Shown: positions 17,343 to 26,854, counted from the stretch's first letter. The stretch is DNA of 64,000 bases from Bacteroidales bacterium UBA1181 (GCA_002310215.1 DBYR01000014.1:288460-352459), one strand, 5' to 3'. Notes: generated from the sequence alone by a model not told the origin. Numbers and translations: made by a program.

Positions 17343-18296
17343 ATGGTCGTCTCTATTGTTGTTGTATGCATGAACAACCTCAAAAATCTTTATCTATGTT
17401 TGGATAGTATTAAGAAATACACGACGGTGAGTTATGAGGTCCTTGTTGTCGCATATTTGTTCAGTAAGGAGAATCTTCAAAAGGCGAGGAGTGATTATGA
17501 ATGGGTCAATTTCATTGAAAGTGATGAAATAAGGGGGTTTTCGGAGAACAATAATTTGGCATTAAGATTGGCGAAAGGGAAGTACTGTTTTGTCGTGAAT
17601 GATGATACGGAGATGCGTATGCCTGTCATTGACCAGTTGGTCGATACAATTGAAAGTTTGCCGGATGATGTTGCTATTGTTAGCCCTAAATTGATTAATC
17701 CAGACGGATCCACACAAGTCTGTGGTAGACCTTATGTGGATTGGTGGATTAACATGAAGGAAGATTTCGGCATAAAGAATAAAGAAAACATAGAGAAATA
17801 TTGTAATAAAAGAGGGGTGTTCCAGTCCTACAATATAATTGGTGCCGCCTTCCTGATCAAGACGGATTTGTTCAGAAAAGTGGGTTGGTTTGATGAAACT
17901 TATTTCTTTTGCCCGGAAGATGTCGCGCTGTCGGATATGTTAAACAAATCGGGTTACAAGTGTTATGTGAATGCTGATGCCGAAATTATCCATTATGAGG
18001 GAATGTCGGGGAAATCGCTTTCCCTGGTGCAGACCGCCACTCGTCCCGCACATGCTAAGGGAGGCGTGATCTTTTATTCTCATGGCAACAAATTGCTGTT
18101 CTGCTTTTTGTCCGTATATTATTTCTTTCATTACTTATTCAGGTTCATATATCATAGGATCAAGGGTGGAATAAAAGAAAAACTTAATGAGAATTATGTG
18201 CTTTCTATCGGGGACAAAAATGTTTGTTGTTCTATTTTGTCAAGTAAATCGCCTAAGGAGATTTTCGTGAAATATTACAATGAGATAAAAAAATAG
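17343..18296 (+). CDS. Family 2 glycosyltransferase, rhamnosyltransferase-like
   Basis: This 317-residue GT-A enzyme has VSIVVVCMNNLKNLYLCLDSI at the start, GFSENNNLALRLAKGKYCFVVNDDTEM (metal-binding NDDTE near residue 90), and FFCPEDVALSDMLNKSGYKCY near 190. The NNxxL...NDD style resembles WbbL/RfbN-like transferases. The ATG at 17343 lies 14 bases after the previous stop and is preferred because the upstream in-frame extension has no family features. A hydrophobic segment near residues 265-285 suggests membrane association. Donor sugar is not predictable. Confidence 0.87.
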   Translation: MVVSIVVVCMNNLKNLYLCLDSIKKYTTVSYEVLVVAYLFSKENLQKARSDYEWVNFIESDEIRGFSENNNLALRLAKGKYCFVVNDDTEMRMPVIDQLVDTIESLPDDVAIVSPKLINPDGSTQVCGRPYVDWWINMKEDFGIKNKENIEKYCNKRGVFQSYNIIGAAFLIKTDLFRKVGWFDETYFFCPEDVALSDMLNKSGYKCYVNADAEIIHYEGMSGKSLSLVQTATRPAHAKGGVIFYSHGNKLLFCFLSVYYFFHYLFRFIYHRIKGGIKEKLNENYVLSIGDKNVCCSILSSKSPKEIFVKYYNEIKK

Positions 18297-18301
18297 TTTT
18301 T

Positions 18302-19099
18302 ATGAAGATTATTTCAGTCGAAGAGTCGAAATCCATTCAATTGGCCCTATTGAAAGCCGTACATGCTTTCTGTGTTGAAAACGGACTGCGATATACGTTG
18401 GCTTATGGAACCCTGTTGGGAGCTGTGCGCCATAAGGGTTTTATCCCTTGGGATGATGATATTGATATCGCGATGTTGAGATCTGATTATGAAAAATTGG
18501 TGTCGGGTTTCAGACATGAGTATATAAAGATTTATGATTACAGGAATGATGATCTGTATTGTTATGGATTTGCCAAAGCCATCGACACGCGTACTGTGTT
18601 GGAAGAAAAGACGACGATGGCAAATTTTGGCATAGGGATTGATATTTTCCCAGTTGATGACATGTTCGACGATGAACAGTCCTGTAAGGATCTTATAAAA
18701 TCCATCTTGCCTCTGAAAAGAAAATTCAGGTGCAAACTGCTAAAACCTTCTCCGAAGAACGTGTGGTGGAAGCGAATCGCAATCCGCCTTGCGAGCATAT
18801 TGGTTTTGCCCTATAATTTGAAGGACCTTGTGGTGAAAATAAATGATGCCATAAAAGGGAAAGGCATGGCGAATTCTAAATATGTCGGGGTCCTGGTGGG
18901 AACATCATTGACGGAGAAATGTTATATGCCTCGTAAATGGTTTGAAGAGTATCGCCATATTGAATTTGAGTCTAATGATTTCATGTGCATCAAAGATACG
19001 GACGAATTCCTCTCGTATGAATATGGTGATTATATGCAGTTGCCTCCGGAAGATAAAAGAACGTCTCCTCATACGTTGAATGGAATGTATTGGAGATAA
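18302..19099 (+). CDS. LicD family phosphotransferase (second copy)
   Basis: This 265-residue protein carries the LicD core: YGTLLGAVRHKGFIPWDDDID near residues 38-58 and GIDIFPVDDMFDDE near 115. It starts five bases after a glycosyltransferase stop and is followed within 15 bases by another. Together with the first LicD and the nucleotidyltransferase fusion it predicts that the glycan carries two phospho-linked substituents, or one on two positions. Confidence 0.86.
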   Translation: MKIISVEESKSIQLALLKAVHAFCVENGLRYTLAYGTLLGAVRHKGFIPWDDDIDIAMLRSDYEKLVSGFRHEYIKIYDYRNDDLYCYGFAKAIDTRTVLEEKTTMANFGIGIDIFPVDDMFDDEQSCKDLIKSILPLKRKFRCKLLKPSPKNVWWKRIAIRLASILVLPYNLKDLVVKINDAIKGKGMANSKYVGVLVGTSLTEKCYMPRKWFEEYRHIEFESNDFMCIKDTDEFLSYEYGDYMQLPPEDKRTSPHTLNGMYWR

Positions 19100-19114
19100 A
19101 TTTAGGATAGTTGT

Positions 19115-20272
19115 ATGAGAGTATTGTTAGCCAATAAATTTTACTACCATCGTGGCGGTGACTGCATCTATATGATGGAGTTGGAGAGATTGCTGAAGGC
19201 AAAGGGTCATGAGGTCGCAATATTTGCGATGCAGTATCCTGAGAACTTACCCTCTGAGTGGAGTAAGTATTGGCCTTCGAATATGTCTGCCGTGAAGGCG
19301 TTGTCCCGCCCGTTCGGGGATTCCGAGGTGATTCACAAATTTAATGCTTTACTGAATGACTTTATGCCTAATGTGGTACACCTCAATAATATTCATACAC
19401 AATTGTCTCCTGTCATAGCGGAAATCGCTCATAGAAGGGGGATCCGTGTAGTGTGGACATTGCACGACTCGAAATTGGTATGTCCATGTTATACGTGCAT
19501 GCGAGATGGGAAGTGGTGTGAGGAGTGTTTTTCGAGGGGGACTTCGGTGATTAAGCATCGGTGTATGCCTGGTGGTTACATGGGTGCCATTATCGGATAT
19601 ATGGAGAAACGGAAGTGGAATAAGAATCGGTTGCAGTTTTGCTGTGATTTGTTTTTGCCTCCTAGTCAATTTATGGCTGACACGTGTATCAGAGGAGGGT
19701 ATGACAAGGAGAAGTTCCGTGTCTTATCTAATTTTATAGATTTGAAAAAGGTTGAAAATCCTTCATTTGACAAGGGAAACTATTATGTCTATTTGGGAAG
19801 ATTGACCAAAGTGAAGGGTATTGAAACGTTATGCAAGGCTGCTTCTGAATTGCCGTATAAGTTAGTGGTGATAGGTGGTGGTGAAATGGAACCTGAATTG
19901 CGAAGTAAATACGGAAATACTAACATTGAGTTTTTGGGACAACAAAAATGGGAGGAGTTCCGTGCTGTGCTGGAGGGCGCTCGTTTTATGGTTATCCCTT
20001 CGGAGTGGAGCGAAAATAATCCATTGACGGTAATTGAATCTTTGGCATTGGGCACCCCAGTTTTAGGTGCGAATATCGGAGGAATTCCAGAGTTGATAGA
20101 TGCCGGTGTTTCTGGAATGGTGTTCGAAAGTGGAGATCAGGAAGATCTGAAAAATAAGATTGAGAAGATGTGGAACGCATCATTTGACTATGAGTCTATC
20201 TCTATGGCTGCGCAGAGCCGCTATTCCTCCGACAAGTATGTGGAACAGATTGTCGATATATATAGCATATAG
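19115..20272 (+). CDS. Family 4 glycosyltransferase (second copy)
   Basis: This 385-residue GT-B enzyme begins MRVLLANKFYYHRGGDCIYMMELERLL, with the N-terminal GG loop of GT4 enzymes. Near residues 120-160 a cysteine-rich segment (LVCPCYTCMRDGKWCEECFSRG) follows VVWTLHDSK; such a Cys cluster is common in GT4 enzymes of O-antigen loci. The C-terminal donor site is PSEWSENNPLTVIESLALGTPVLGANIGGIPE near residues 290-325. Confidence 0.9.
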   Translation: MRVLLANKFYYHRGGDCIYMMELERLLKAKGHEVAIFAMQYPENLPSEWSKYWPSNMSAVKALSRPFGDSEVIHKFNALLNDFMPNVVHLNNIHTQLSPVIAEIAHRRGIRVVWTLHDSKLVCPCYTCMRDGKWCEECFSRGTSVIKHRCMPGGYMGAIIGYMEKRKWNKNRLQFCCDLFLPPSQFMADTCIRGGYDKEKFRVLSNFIDLKKVENPSFDKGNYYVYLGRLTKVKGIETLCKAASELPYKLVVIGGGEMEPELRSKYGNTNIEFLGQQKWEEFRAVLEGARFMVIPSEWSENNPLTVIESLALGTPVLGANIGGIPELIDAGVSGMVFESGDQEDLKNKIEKMWNASFDYESISMAAQSRYSSDKYVEQIVDIYSI

Positions 20273-20275
20273 TTC

Positions 20276-21319
20276 ATGTCAATGGCGGATCTAAAGAATA
20301 CTTGTACCCGATACCCCTCCTTGGATGGATTACGGGCGATAGCGGCAGTTGGTATTGTAATGATGCATGTGTTGGCTAATTCGAATTGTTCGCTATACCC
20401 TGAGATGTTGAATCCGATTGTCAATTCGTTTACAAATTTCACCTTCCTCTTTATGATTGTGAGTGCCTTTGGCATGTGTTGCGGATATTATGAGAGATTC
20501 AAACAGGGACAGGTGAATTTGTCATCTTTTTATAAAAAACGTTATACGAGGATTCTGCCATTTTTTGCGTTTTTGGTATTGATAGACATTGCGGTGAACC
20601 CCTCTTGGCCAGAAGTGTATGAGGGATTTGCTGACTTGACGTTGGCTTTTGGACTCTTGCCTAATGCTGGAATATCAGTGATTGGTGTCGGTTGGTTTTT
20701 GGGGGTGGTGTTTGTGTTTTATATGATATTCCCATTTTTTGTTTTCCTAATGGACAATAAGAAGAGAGCTTGGTTGGTGCTTTTAATAGCTTCTCTACTA
20801 CACTTCCTTGCCGTCTCGTATTTTTCCAGGTCAGAATTGATGGTTGTCCCTATTGGCAGGTGGAATATTGTATATTCCTTCCCTTTCTTTGTCGCCGGGG
20901 GATTGATTTTTTTGTATCGACAAAATATAATGCAATTATCGGGTAGAAGCAAGTGGTTCCCCCTGCTACTATTATCTTTGGTGATTGTTGGATACTATGT
21001 GTTGCCTAAGATTCAGTTGCTTCCGGATCTGTTGGTTTTTTCTGCGCTTGTTTTGTATGCTGTCTTAAAAGCAGAGGAGAGAGGCTTGCTGAATAATTCA
21101 ATTGTGAAGTTTATTAGTGATATTTCCATGGAAATATATTTGTGTCACATGCTTTTCTTTCGGGTAGTGGAAAAGTCACATGTGGATCATCTCATATCCA
21201 ATGGGAATGTATTATTTGTTGTCACTTTCTTGTTGACATTTGCTGGAGCATTGCTGTTTTCTTTGCTGTGGAAAAGGATTGTGGAACCTCGTGTTTTACA
21301 TCTCTTTAAGTTAGATTGA
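20276..21319 (+). CDS. Acyltransferase 3 family membrane protein (third copy)
   Basis: This 347-residue polytopic protein has YPSLDGLRAIAAVGIVMMHVLANS near residue 14, the OafA-like form of the acyltransferase-3 motif (DGLRAIA...H), plus about ten hydrophobic helices. ATG at 20276 is used; a second ATG two codons on is equally possible. It follows the preceding stop by three bases and ends the first part of the operon. Confidence 0.88.
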   Translation: MSMADLKNTCTRYPSLDGLRAIAAVGIVMMHVLANSNCSLYPEMLNPIVNSFTNFTFLFMIVSAFGMCCGYYERFKQGQVNLSSFYKKRYTRILPFFAFLVLIDIAVNPSWPEVYEGFADLTLAFGLLPNAGISVIGVGWFLGVVFVFYMIFPFFVFLMDNKKRAWLVLLIASLLHFLAVSYFSRSELMVVPIGRWNIVYSFPFFVAGGLIFLYRQNIMQLSGRSKWFPLLLLSLVIVGYYVLPKIQLLPDLLVFSALVLYAVLKAEERGLLNNSIVKFISDISMEIYLCHMLFFRVVEKSHVDHLISNGNVLFVVTFLLTFAGALLFSLLWKRIVEPRVLHLFKLD

Positions 21320-21354
21320 GCCCTGCCGTGTTTCTTGACGATTTAATTTGTACA

Positions 21355-21387
21355 TTTGGTGTTTTGCAAGTAATTGCTTAATTTTGC
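21355..21387 (+). promoter_or_regulatory. Internal Bacteroidetes-type promoter
   Basis: TTTG at 21355-21358 and TAATTTTGC at 21379-21387 are separated by 20 bases, matching the -33/-7 consensus of the Bacteroidetes primary sigma factor. It lies in the 191-base gap before the radical SAM gene and would give the last four genes of the locus their own transcript. Confidence 0.65.
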
Positions 21388-21510
21388 AAAGAATATTCTT
21401 TTGGATTTGCAGATTGAAGTGTGATTTGCAGACGGGCATTCAGGACAAGGCTTTCCCCTTGTTTTAGTCTGTATGCGGGTGATGAGTCTTTTTGTAGAAG
21501 AGTGTTGATT

Positions 21511-22722
21511 ATGTCAGAAAAGAAATTAAACGGAACGGTAATAGTAACATATCGTTGCAACGCTCGTTGCTCGATGTGTAATAGATATAAGGCTCCTTCG
21601 AAAGCGGAAGAGGAGATTTCGATAGATACAATAAAAAAACTTCCTAAGATGTATTTCACGAACATCACGGGGGGTGAACCATTTATTCGTACCGATTTAA
21701 AGGAGATTGTCCGGGAATTATATAAGCTCAGTGATCGTATCGTGATCTCCACGAACGGTTTTTTCACGGATCGTATTCTCGATCTGTGTAAGGAATTCCC
21801 TCAAATCGGTATCCGTATCTCCATCGAAGGATTGGAGCAGACGAACAATGAAATACGAGGCTTGAACGATGGTTATCAGCGTGGTTATACGACCCTGAAG
21901 AAGCTTCGTGAGATGGGTATGAAGGATGTTGGATTCGGGATGACGGTTCAGGATAAGAATGCGCCGGACCTCGTTCCTTTGTATAAAATCTCCGATGAAA
22001 TGGGTATGGAATTCGCCACGGCTTCGTTGCATAACTCCTTCTACTTCGTCGAATCGAAGAATATTATCCACGATCGTCCGATGGTGGCGAAGAACTTCGA
22101 GGATTTGGTGAATGAGCTCTTAAAGAGTAATTCACCGAAGAAGTGGTTCCGCGCTTACTTCAACCATGGACTTATCAACTATATCTATGGGCAAAAGCGC
22201 CTTTTGCCGTGTGACATGTCTTTCGACACCTTCTTCATCGATCCGTATGGGGATGTGATGCCATGCAATGGTACGAAGGATAAGGAGGTCATGGGTAATC
22301 TCAATAGGCAGACGTGGAATGAGTTGTGGAACTCTCCTGAAGCGGAGAAAGTGCGCAGGAAGGTTCGTTGTTGCGATCGGAATTGTTGGATGATCGGGTC
22401 GGTGAGTCCTGCTATGCACAAGTATATTACCACGCCTCTTTTCTGGGTGGCAAAGCATAAACTTAAATCTCTCTTCGGGCTCAAGTATTCCATGTATGAA
22501 AATCCTATTTGTTGCCAATTGCGTGACGGGAAAGTTTCGAAAGAGGATTTGGATAAGTTGAGCACGTGTGATCTGTCTGCGATTGTAAATGATGGCTTGT
22601 CAGAGGATAGCAAGGAGGCCCTGAAAGGAAAGAGAGGCGAGGATATCGTGAATGCGGATGTGATGGGGCAGGGATATGAGGCGACGGTGGCTGAAGCGAA
22701 AAACGATATCGAAATCAAATAG
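21511..22722 (+). CDS. Radical SAM/SPASM domain protein
   Basis: This 403-residue protein has the CxxxCxxC iron-sulfur motif (CNARCSMC, Cys16/20/23), the NITGGEPF motif (GGEP) near residue 53 and a C-terminal SPASM-like auxiliary cluster region (LLPCD, DVMPCNG, VRCCDRNC). ATG at 21511 is chosen because it directly precedes the family's start; an upstream in-frame extension is unsupported. SPASM enzymes usually modify peptides, but similar proteins occur in cell-surface glycan loci with unknown function. The charged tail of about 60 residues is unusual. Target is unknown. Confidence 0.85.
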   Translation: MSEKKLNGTVIVTYRCNARCSMCNRYKAPSKAEEEISIDTIKKLPKMYFTNITGGEPFIRTDLKEIVRELYKLSDRIVISTNGFFTDRILDLCKEFPQIGIRISIEGLEQTNNEIRGLNDGYQRGYTTLKKLREMGMKDVGFGMTVQDKNAPDLVPLYKISDEMGMEFATASLHNSFYFVESKNIIHDRPMVAKNFEDLVNELLKSNSPKKWFRAYFNHGLINYIYGQKRLLPCDMSFDTFFIDPYGDVMPCNGTKDKEVMGNLNRQTWNELWNSPEAEKVRRKVRCCDRNCWMIGSVSPAMHKYITTPLFWVAKHKLKSLFGLKYSMYENPICCQLRDGKVSKEDLDKLSTCDLSAIVNDGLSEDSKEALKGKRGEDIVNADVMGQGYEATVAEAKNDIEIK

Positions 22723-22740
22723 GCGAATGAAATAAGAGGT

Positions 22741-23856
22741 ATGGCTTCCTTGAAAAAGATTGTGGTCGTTGGTACGCGTGGCATACCAAATATTATGGGA
22801 GGTGTCGAGACGCATTGTGAAGAACTCTTCCCTTTGGTCGCAAGGAAAGGATATGATGTTACGGTTGTTCGACGCTCTGATTACGTTAAGGATAATCTCA
22901 CAGAGTGGAACGGTGTCCGTTTAGTTGACGTGCGGTCTCCTAAGAAAAAATCTTTCGAGGCGATAATCCATACGTTTAAAGCTATAAACGTCGCAAAGAA
23001 AATCGGTGCGGATGTCTTGCACATCCATGCCATCGGTCCGGCTATATTGACTCCTTATGCCAAAATGAAAGGCATGAAGGTTGTCTTCACGCACCATGGA
23101 CCTGATTACGACCGGAAAAAATGGGGGTTCTTCGCTAAAACAATGCTGAAGTTCGGAGAACGGATGGGGTGTGTTTTTGCGGATGAAGTTATCGTGATTT
23201 CCGATGTTATAAGGAATTTGGTTGCGGATAAATACAATCGTAAATGCAATGTCCATTTGATACACAATGGCGTTCCCGAACCTGAAATAGAGGATTGCCC
23301 GGACTATTTTTCCGGGTTGGGTATTGAGCCGGAGATGTATGTGATGGGCATGTGCCGTTTTGTGCCGGAAAAAAATCTTCATCATTTGATCGAGGCATTT
23401 TCTTTGTTCAAGGAAAAGCATCCGGAATCCAGGATGCGTTTGGTCTTGGCGGGAGATGCGGACTTTGAGGATGACTATTCCATCAAGTTGAAGCGCATGG
23501 CAAAGGAAGCCGGTGTTGTCATGACGGGTTTCGTGAAAGGGAAGAAACTCCATTCGTTGTTGACGCATGCCCGTTGTTTCGTGCTTCCATCCTCGCATGA
23601 GGGGTTGCCTATTGCGTTGTTGGAGGCGATGAGTTACCATCTGCCGGTTGTCGTGAGTGATATCCCTGCTAATTTGGAGGTGGGATTGTCTGCCGATGCT
23701 TACTTCCCTGTCGGGAATGTGGCTCTGCTTGCAGAGAAATTGGAGACTGTTTTGGGTGATGATAGCCAAATTAGGATACATTACGATTTGGAGAAATATC
23801 AGTGGAGTCGTATCGCTGATCAGGTAGTCTCTGTATATAATCACGTGTGTATATAA
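22741..23856 (+). CDS. Family 4 glycosyltransferase (third copy), rhamnosyltransferase-like N-terminus
   Basis: This 371-residue GT-B enzyme opens with VVVGTRGIPNIMGGVETHCEEL, the pattern seen in DUF1972-type rhamnosyl/first-step transferases, has THHGPDYDRKKWG near residue 120 and the C-terminal GT4 motif LPSSHEGLPIALLEAMSYHLPVVVSD near residue 285. It sits between the radical SAM gene and gmd, so fucose or a related sugar is a possible donor, which is inference. Confidence 0.9.
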   Translation: MASLKKIVVVGTRGIPNIMGGVETHCEELFPLVARKGYDVTVVRRSDYVKDNLTEWNGVRLVDVRSPKKKSFEAIIHTFKAINVAKKIGADVLHIHAIGPAILTPYAKMKGMKVVFTHHGPDYDRKKWGFFAKTMLKFGERMGCVFADEVIVISDVIRNLVADKYNRKCNVHLIHNGVPEPEIEDCPDYFSGLGIEPEMYVMGMCRFVPEKNLHHLIEAFSLFKEKHPESRMRLVLAGDADFEDDYSIKLKRMAKEAGVVMTGFVKGKKLHSLLTHARCFVLPSSHEGLPIALLEAMSYHLPVVVSDIPANLEVGLSADAYFPVGNVALLAEKLETVLGDDSQIRIHYDLEKYQWSRIADQVVSVYNHVCI

Positions 23857-23880
23857 TAATTTTATCTTTAGAGAATTACT

Positions 23881-24969
23881 ATGAAGACCGCTCTAATTAC
23901 AGGTGTAACGGGTCAAGATGGCTCGTATCTCTCGGAATTCCTTTTGGACAAGGGATATGATGTGCATGGAATCATCCGCCGATCTTCTGTCGATTATAGG
24001 GAGCGTATCGCTCACTTGGAGGGTAAACCACATTTTCACCTGCATTATGCGGACATGGGAGACTCCATGTCGTTGGTGAAGGTGGTCGGTCAGGTGCGTC
24101 CTGACGAGATTTATAATTTGGCGGCTCAAAGCCATGTCCAAGTATCCTTTGATTCTCCGGAGTTTACGGCGGATGTCGATGCGACGGGCGTGCTCCGCGT
24201 GTTAGAGGCGGTGAGAGCATGCGGATTGGAAAAGACATGCCGCATTTACCAGGCATCCACGTCGGAGCTTTACGGTAAAGTCGAGGAGGTCCCTCAGAAT
24301 GAGAACACTCCGTTCCATCCGTATTCACCCTATGCGGTTGCCAAGTTATATGGCTTTTGGATCGTGAAGGAGTACCGTGAGGCGTATAATATGTTCTGCT
24401 GCTCAGGTATATTATTCAACCACGAGAGCGAAAGACGTGGCGAGACTTTTGTCACCCGTAAGATTACGCTTGCGGCGGCTCGTATTTCACAAGGCAAGCA
24501 GGATTGTTTGTATTTGGGTAATTTGGATAGCTTGCGTGACTGGGGGTATGCGAAGGATTATGTGGAGTGTATGTGGTTGATCCTGCAGCATGAGACTCCT
24601 GAGGATTTCGTGATTGCGACGGGCGTGCAACATACAGTTCGTGAGTTTGCCACCTTGGCGTTCCATTATGCAGGTATTGAGTTGCGTTGGGAAGGCTCTG
24701 GCGTGAATGAGAAGGGTATTGATGTGAAGACAGGGAAGGTGGTCGTCGCTGTTTCGGAAGATTTCTATCGCCCTACGGACGTCGTCAATTTGTGGGGTGA
24801 TCCTACGAAGGCGAAAGCTAAATTGGGTTGGAACCCATCTAAGACTACCTTCGAGCAATTGGTGAAACTGATGGTTGAACATGATGTCGCCAAGGTCGCT
24901 TCCGAGGGTGCGGCGGAAAAGGTTAGAATGAATTTGGCGGAATATTTGGAGAAGGGAATTGTGAAATGA
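23881..24969 (+). CDS. gmd: GDP-mannose 4,6-dehydratase
   Basis: This 362-residue extended SDR protein has GVTGQDGSYLSEFLL near residue 8, DEIYNLAAQSHVQVSF, the STSELYG motif and YAVAK (catalytic YxxxK) near residue 155, followed by FNHESERRGETFVTRKI, diagnostic for Gmd. It converts GDP-mannose to GDP-4-keto-6-deoxymannose. Its stop overlaps the start of fcl by four bases, so the two enzymes are translationally coupled for GDP-L-fucose synthesis. Confidence 0.97.
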   Translation: MKTALITGVTGQDGSYLSEFLLDKGYDVHGIIRRSSVDYRERIAHLEGKPHFHLHYADMGDSMSLVKVVGQVRPDEIYNLAAQSHVQVSFDSPEFTADVDATGVLRVLEAVRACGLEKTCRIYQASTSELYGKVEEVPQNENTPFHPYSPYAVAKLYGFWIVKEYREAYNMFCCSGILFNHESERRGETFVTRKITLAAARISQGKQDCLYLGNLDSLRDWGYAKDYVECMWLILQHETPEDFVIATGVQHTVREFATLAFHYAGIELRWEGSGVNEKGIDVKTGKVVVAVSEDFYRPTDVVNLWGDPTKAKAKLGWNPSKTTFEQLVKLMVEHDVAKVASEGAAEKVRMNLAEYLEKGIVK

Positions 24970-25910
24970 TGGAGAAGAATTCGAAAATATATGTGGCAGG
25001 CCATCGTGGTATGGTCGGAAGCGCCATTGTGCGGGAGTTGCAAAGACAAGGTTATGCGAATATCGTAACCCGCACGCATAAGGAGTTGGATTTAACGAGG
25101 CAGGAGGCCGTTGAGAAGTTCTTCGCGGAAGAAAAGCCCGAGTATGTGTTTCTTGCGGCCGCTAAGGTGGGCGGTATCGTCGCCAATCAGTCCGCACTGG
25201 CCGATTTCATGTACGACAACATGATCCTTGAGATGAACGTGATTCATTCCGCATGGAAGAACGGTTGCAAGAAGCTCGAGTTTCTAGGCAGTAGTTGCAT
25301 CTATCCACGCATGGCACCTCAACCTATGCCGGAGTCATGTCTGCTCACGAGCGAGTTGGAGAAAACGAACGAGGCGTATGCGCTTGCTAAAATATCCGGC
25401 TTGAAGTACTGCGAGTTCCTCAATAGACAGTATGGAACGGATTACATCAGCGTGATGCCGACCAACCTATATGGTCCTAATGACAATTACCATCCGGAGC
25501 ATTCCCACGTGTTGCCGGCGTTGATCCGCAGGTTCCATGAGGCGAAGGTGGCCGGTTTGAAGGAGGTTACCTGCTGGGGGGATGGAAGTCCGCTGAGGGA
25601 GTTCCTTTTTGTCGATGACCTCGCCAATCTCTGCGTATTCCTCATGAACAATTATAGTGGCAACGAAACGGTGAACGCTGGTACGGGGAAAGAGTTGACC
25701 ATCAAGGCGCTCACGGAGCTCGTTGCAAAGGTGGTTGGCTACGAAGGGGAGATTAAGTGGGATACCACACGTCCGAACGGTACGCCAAGAAAACTGTTGG
25801 ATGTGAGCAAGGCAGAGAAGTTGGGATGGAGATATAAAACCGAGCTCGAGGATGGCATCAGGATATCTTACGATGATTTCTTGAACAATCCGATGAGAGC
25901 GGAACGATAG
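24966..25910 (+). CDS. fcl: GDP-L-fucose synthase
   Basis: This 314-residue epimerase/reductase has GHRGMVGSAIVREL near residue 12, FLAAAKVGGIVANQ, the SSCIYPRMAPQPMPE motif and EAYALAKISG (YxxxK), all diagnostic for GDP-fucose synthase (WcaG). It converts the gmd product to GDP-L-fucose with NADPH. Two adjacent ATGs (24966, 24969) are possible. It is the last gene of the polysaccharide locus. Confidence 0.97.
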   Translation: MMEKNSKIYVAGHRGMVGSAIVRELQRQGYANIVTRTHKELDLTRQEAVEKFFAEEKPEYVFLAAAKVGGIVANQSALADFMYDNMILEMNVIHSAWKNGCKKLEFLGSSCIYPRMAPQPMPESCLLTSELEKTNEAYALAKISGLKYCEFLNRQYGTDYISVMPTNLYGPNDNYHPEHSHVLPALIRRFHEAKVAGLKEVTCWGDGSPLREFLFVDDLANLCVFLMNNYSGNETVNAGTGKELTIKALTELVAKVVGYEGEIKWDTTRPNGTPRKLLDVSKAEKLGWRYKTELEDGIRISYDDFLNNPMRAER

Positions 25911-25929
25911 AAATATTATTTGTCAATCC

Positions 25930-25976
25930 ATGACGAAGGAGGAGGGTGTGCTTTGCGGACCCTCCTCCTTCGTCAT
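25930..25976. terminator. Bidirectional terminator between fcl and tsaB
   Basis: A perfect 18-bp inverted repeat (25930-25947 with 25959-25976) with an 11-base loop sits between two convergent genes, 19 bases after fcl and 15 bases beyond the tsaB stop. T-rich flanks are short, but stem strength and placement support a shared terminator. Confidence 0.75.
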
Positions 25977-25991
25977 TTGTATGATTGAGGA

Positions 25992-26690
25992 TTAAATGCC
26001 GAATTTGTTTTTGCTTACGGTGGCCACGAATTCCTTCAGGTAGAAAGGCTCGAAATAGGCCACATCTTTGAACTCTTTGTTTCGGAAGCATTGCTCCGCC
26101 AGCTCTGCCATGTCGGAAGCAAGTGGCAAGATCCCGTCTATGAATGAGACGTTCGGGTGGGAAAGTGTCCCTCGGCATTTGGAGGAACCATTCCCGAAAC
26201 AAATTATTTTTCTCTTCGACAAGATGTCCGCATACGAGTTACTGTCTATGATGTCTGCCGAGATATCCTTCATCAGGTTCAGTTCCCCGTCGAAGAAGGC
26301 GGTGTAAACCTCCATTCTTCTGGCGTCGATCATTGGGCAGAGCCAAGAGTCGTCTTCAGGTTTCCCGTGCGCTTTGATGTAGCCTTGTGCCATCAGTTTC
26401 AATGTGTTGATGGCCAAAAGCGGAATGTCGGAGCCGAAGCATAATCCTTTTGCGGTAGACACGCCGATGCGAAGTCCCGTGTAGGAGCCAGGTCCGCAGC
26501 TCACCGCCACCGCATCCGCCTTAATGGATCTATTTCTCATGAAAGACTCCATCTCTTGGAGATATTGCGCCAAGAGTACGGAGTGCGCCATTCCTTCGGA
26601 ACTCTCCTTGTTCCATTCCACCTTTCCGTCGAAGGATAAAGCCACGGAGCAGATTTCCGTGGCAGTGTCAATCAGTATAATGTTTGCCAT
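25992..26690 (-). CDS. tsaB: tRNA threonylcarbamoyladenosine biosynthesis protein TsaB
   Basis: This 232-residue ASKHA-fold protein starts IILIDTATEICSVALSFDG and has the conserved VSCGPGSYTGLRIGVSTAKGL near residue 65, the TsaB (YeaZ) signature. TsaB is the scaffold that pairs with TsaD and TsaE in forming t6A37 on tRNAs reading ANN codons. It is encoded alone, convergent with the polysaccharide locus and divergent from yicC. Confidence 0.95.
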   Translation of the reverse strand: MANIILIDTATEICSVALSFDGKVEWNKESSEGMAHSVLLAQYLQEMESFMRNRSIKADAVAVSCGPGSYTGLRIGVSTAKGLCFGSDIPLLAINTLKLMAQGYIKAHGKPEDDSWLCPMIDARRMEVYTAFFDGELNLMKDISADIIDSNSYADILSKRKIICFGNGSSKCRGTLSHPNVSFIDGILPLASDMAELAEQCFRNKEFKDVAYFEPFYLKEFVATVSKNKFGI

Positions 26691-26854
26691 AATAAAAATG
26701 CGACTCGGATTGTTCCGCGAAAATACATCATTTGTGGGTTTAAAGGAAGCAGAAACGTTTTGTTTTTATGATAAATCTTTGTCGGCCAGTAAAAATCCCC
26801 ATGTGTTAAGCATTAAAAGAAGTAATGAAGGACAATTTTAACCGAATTTTTGAA

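Noticed and set aside
22921..23844. 307-codon open frame on the - strand
   Set aside because: Antisense to a GT4 gene with full family motifs.
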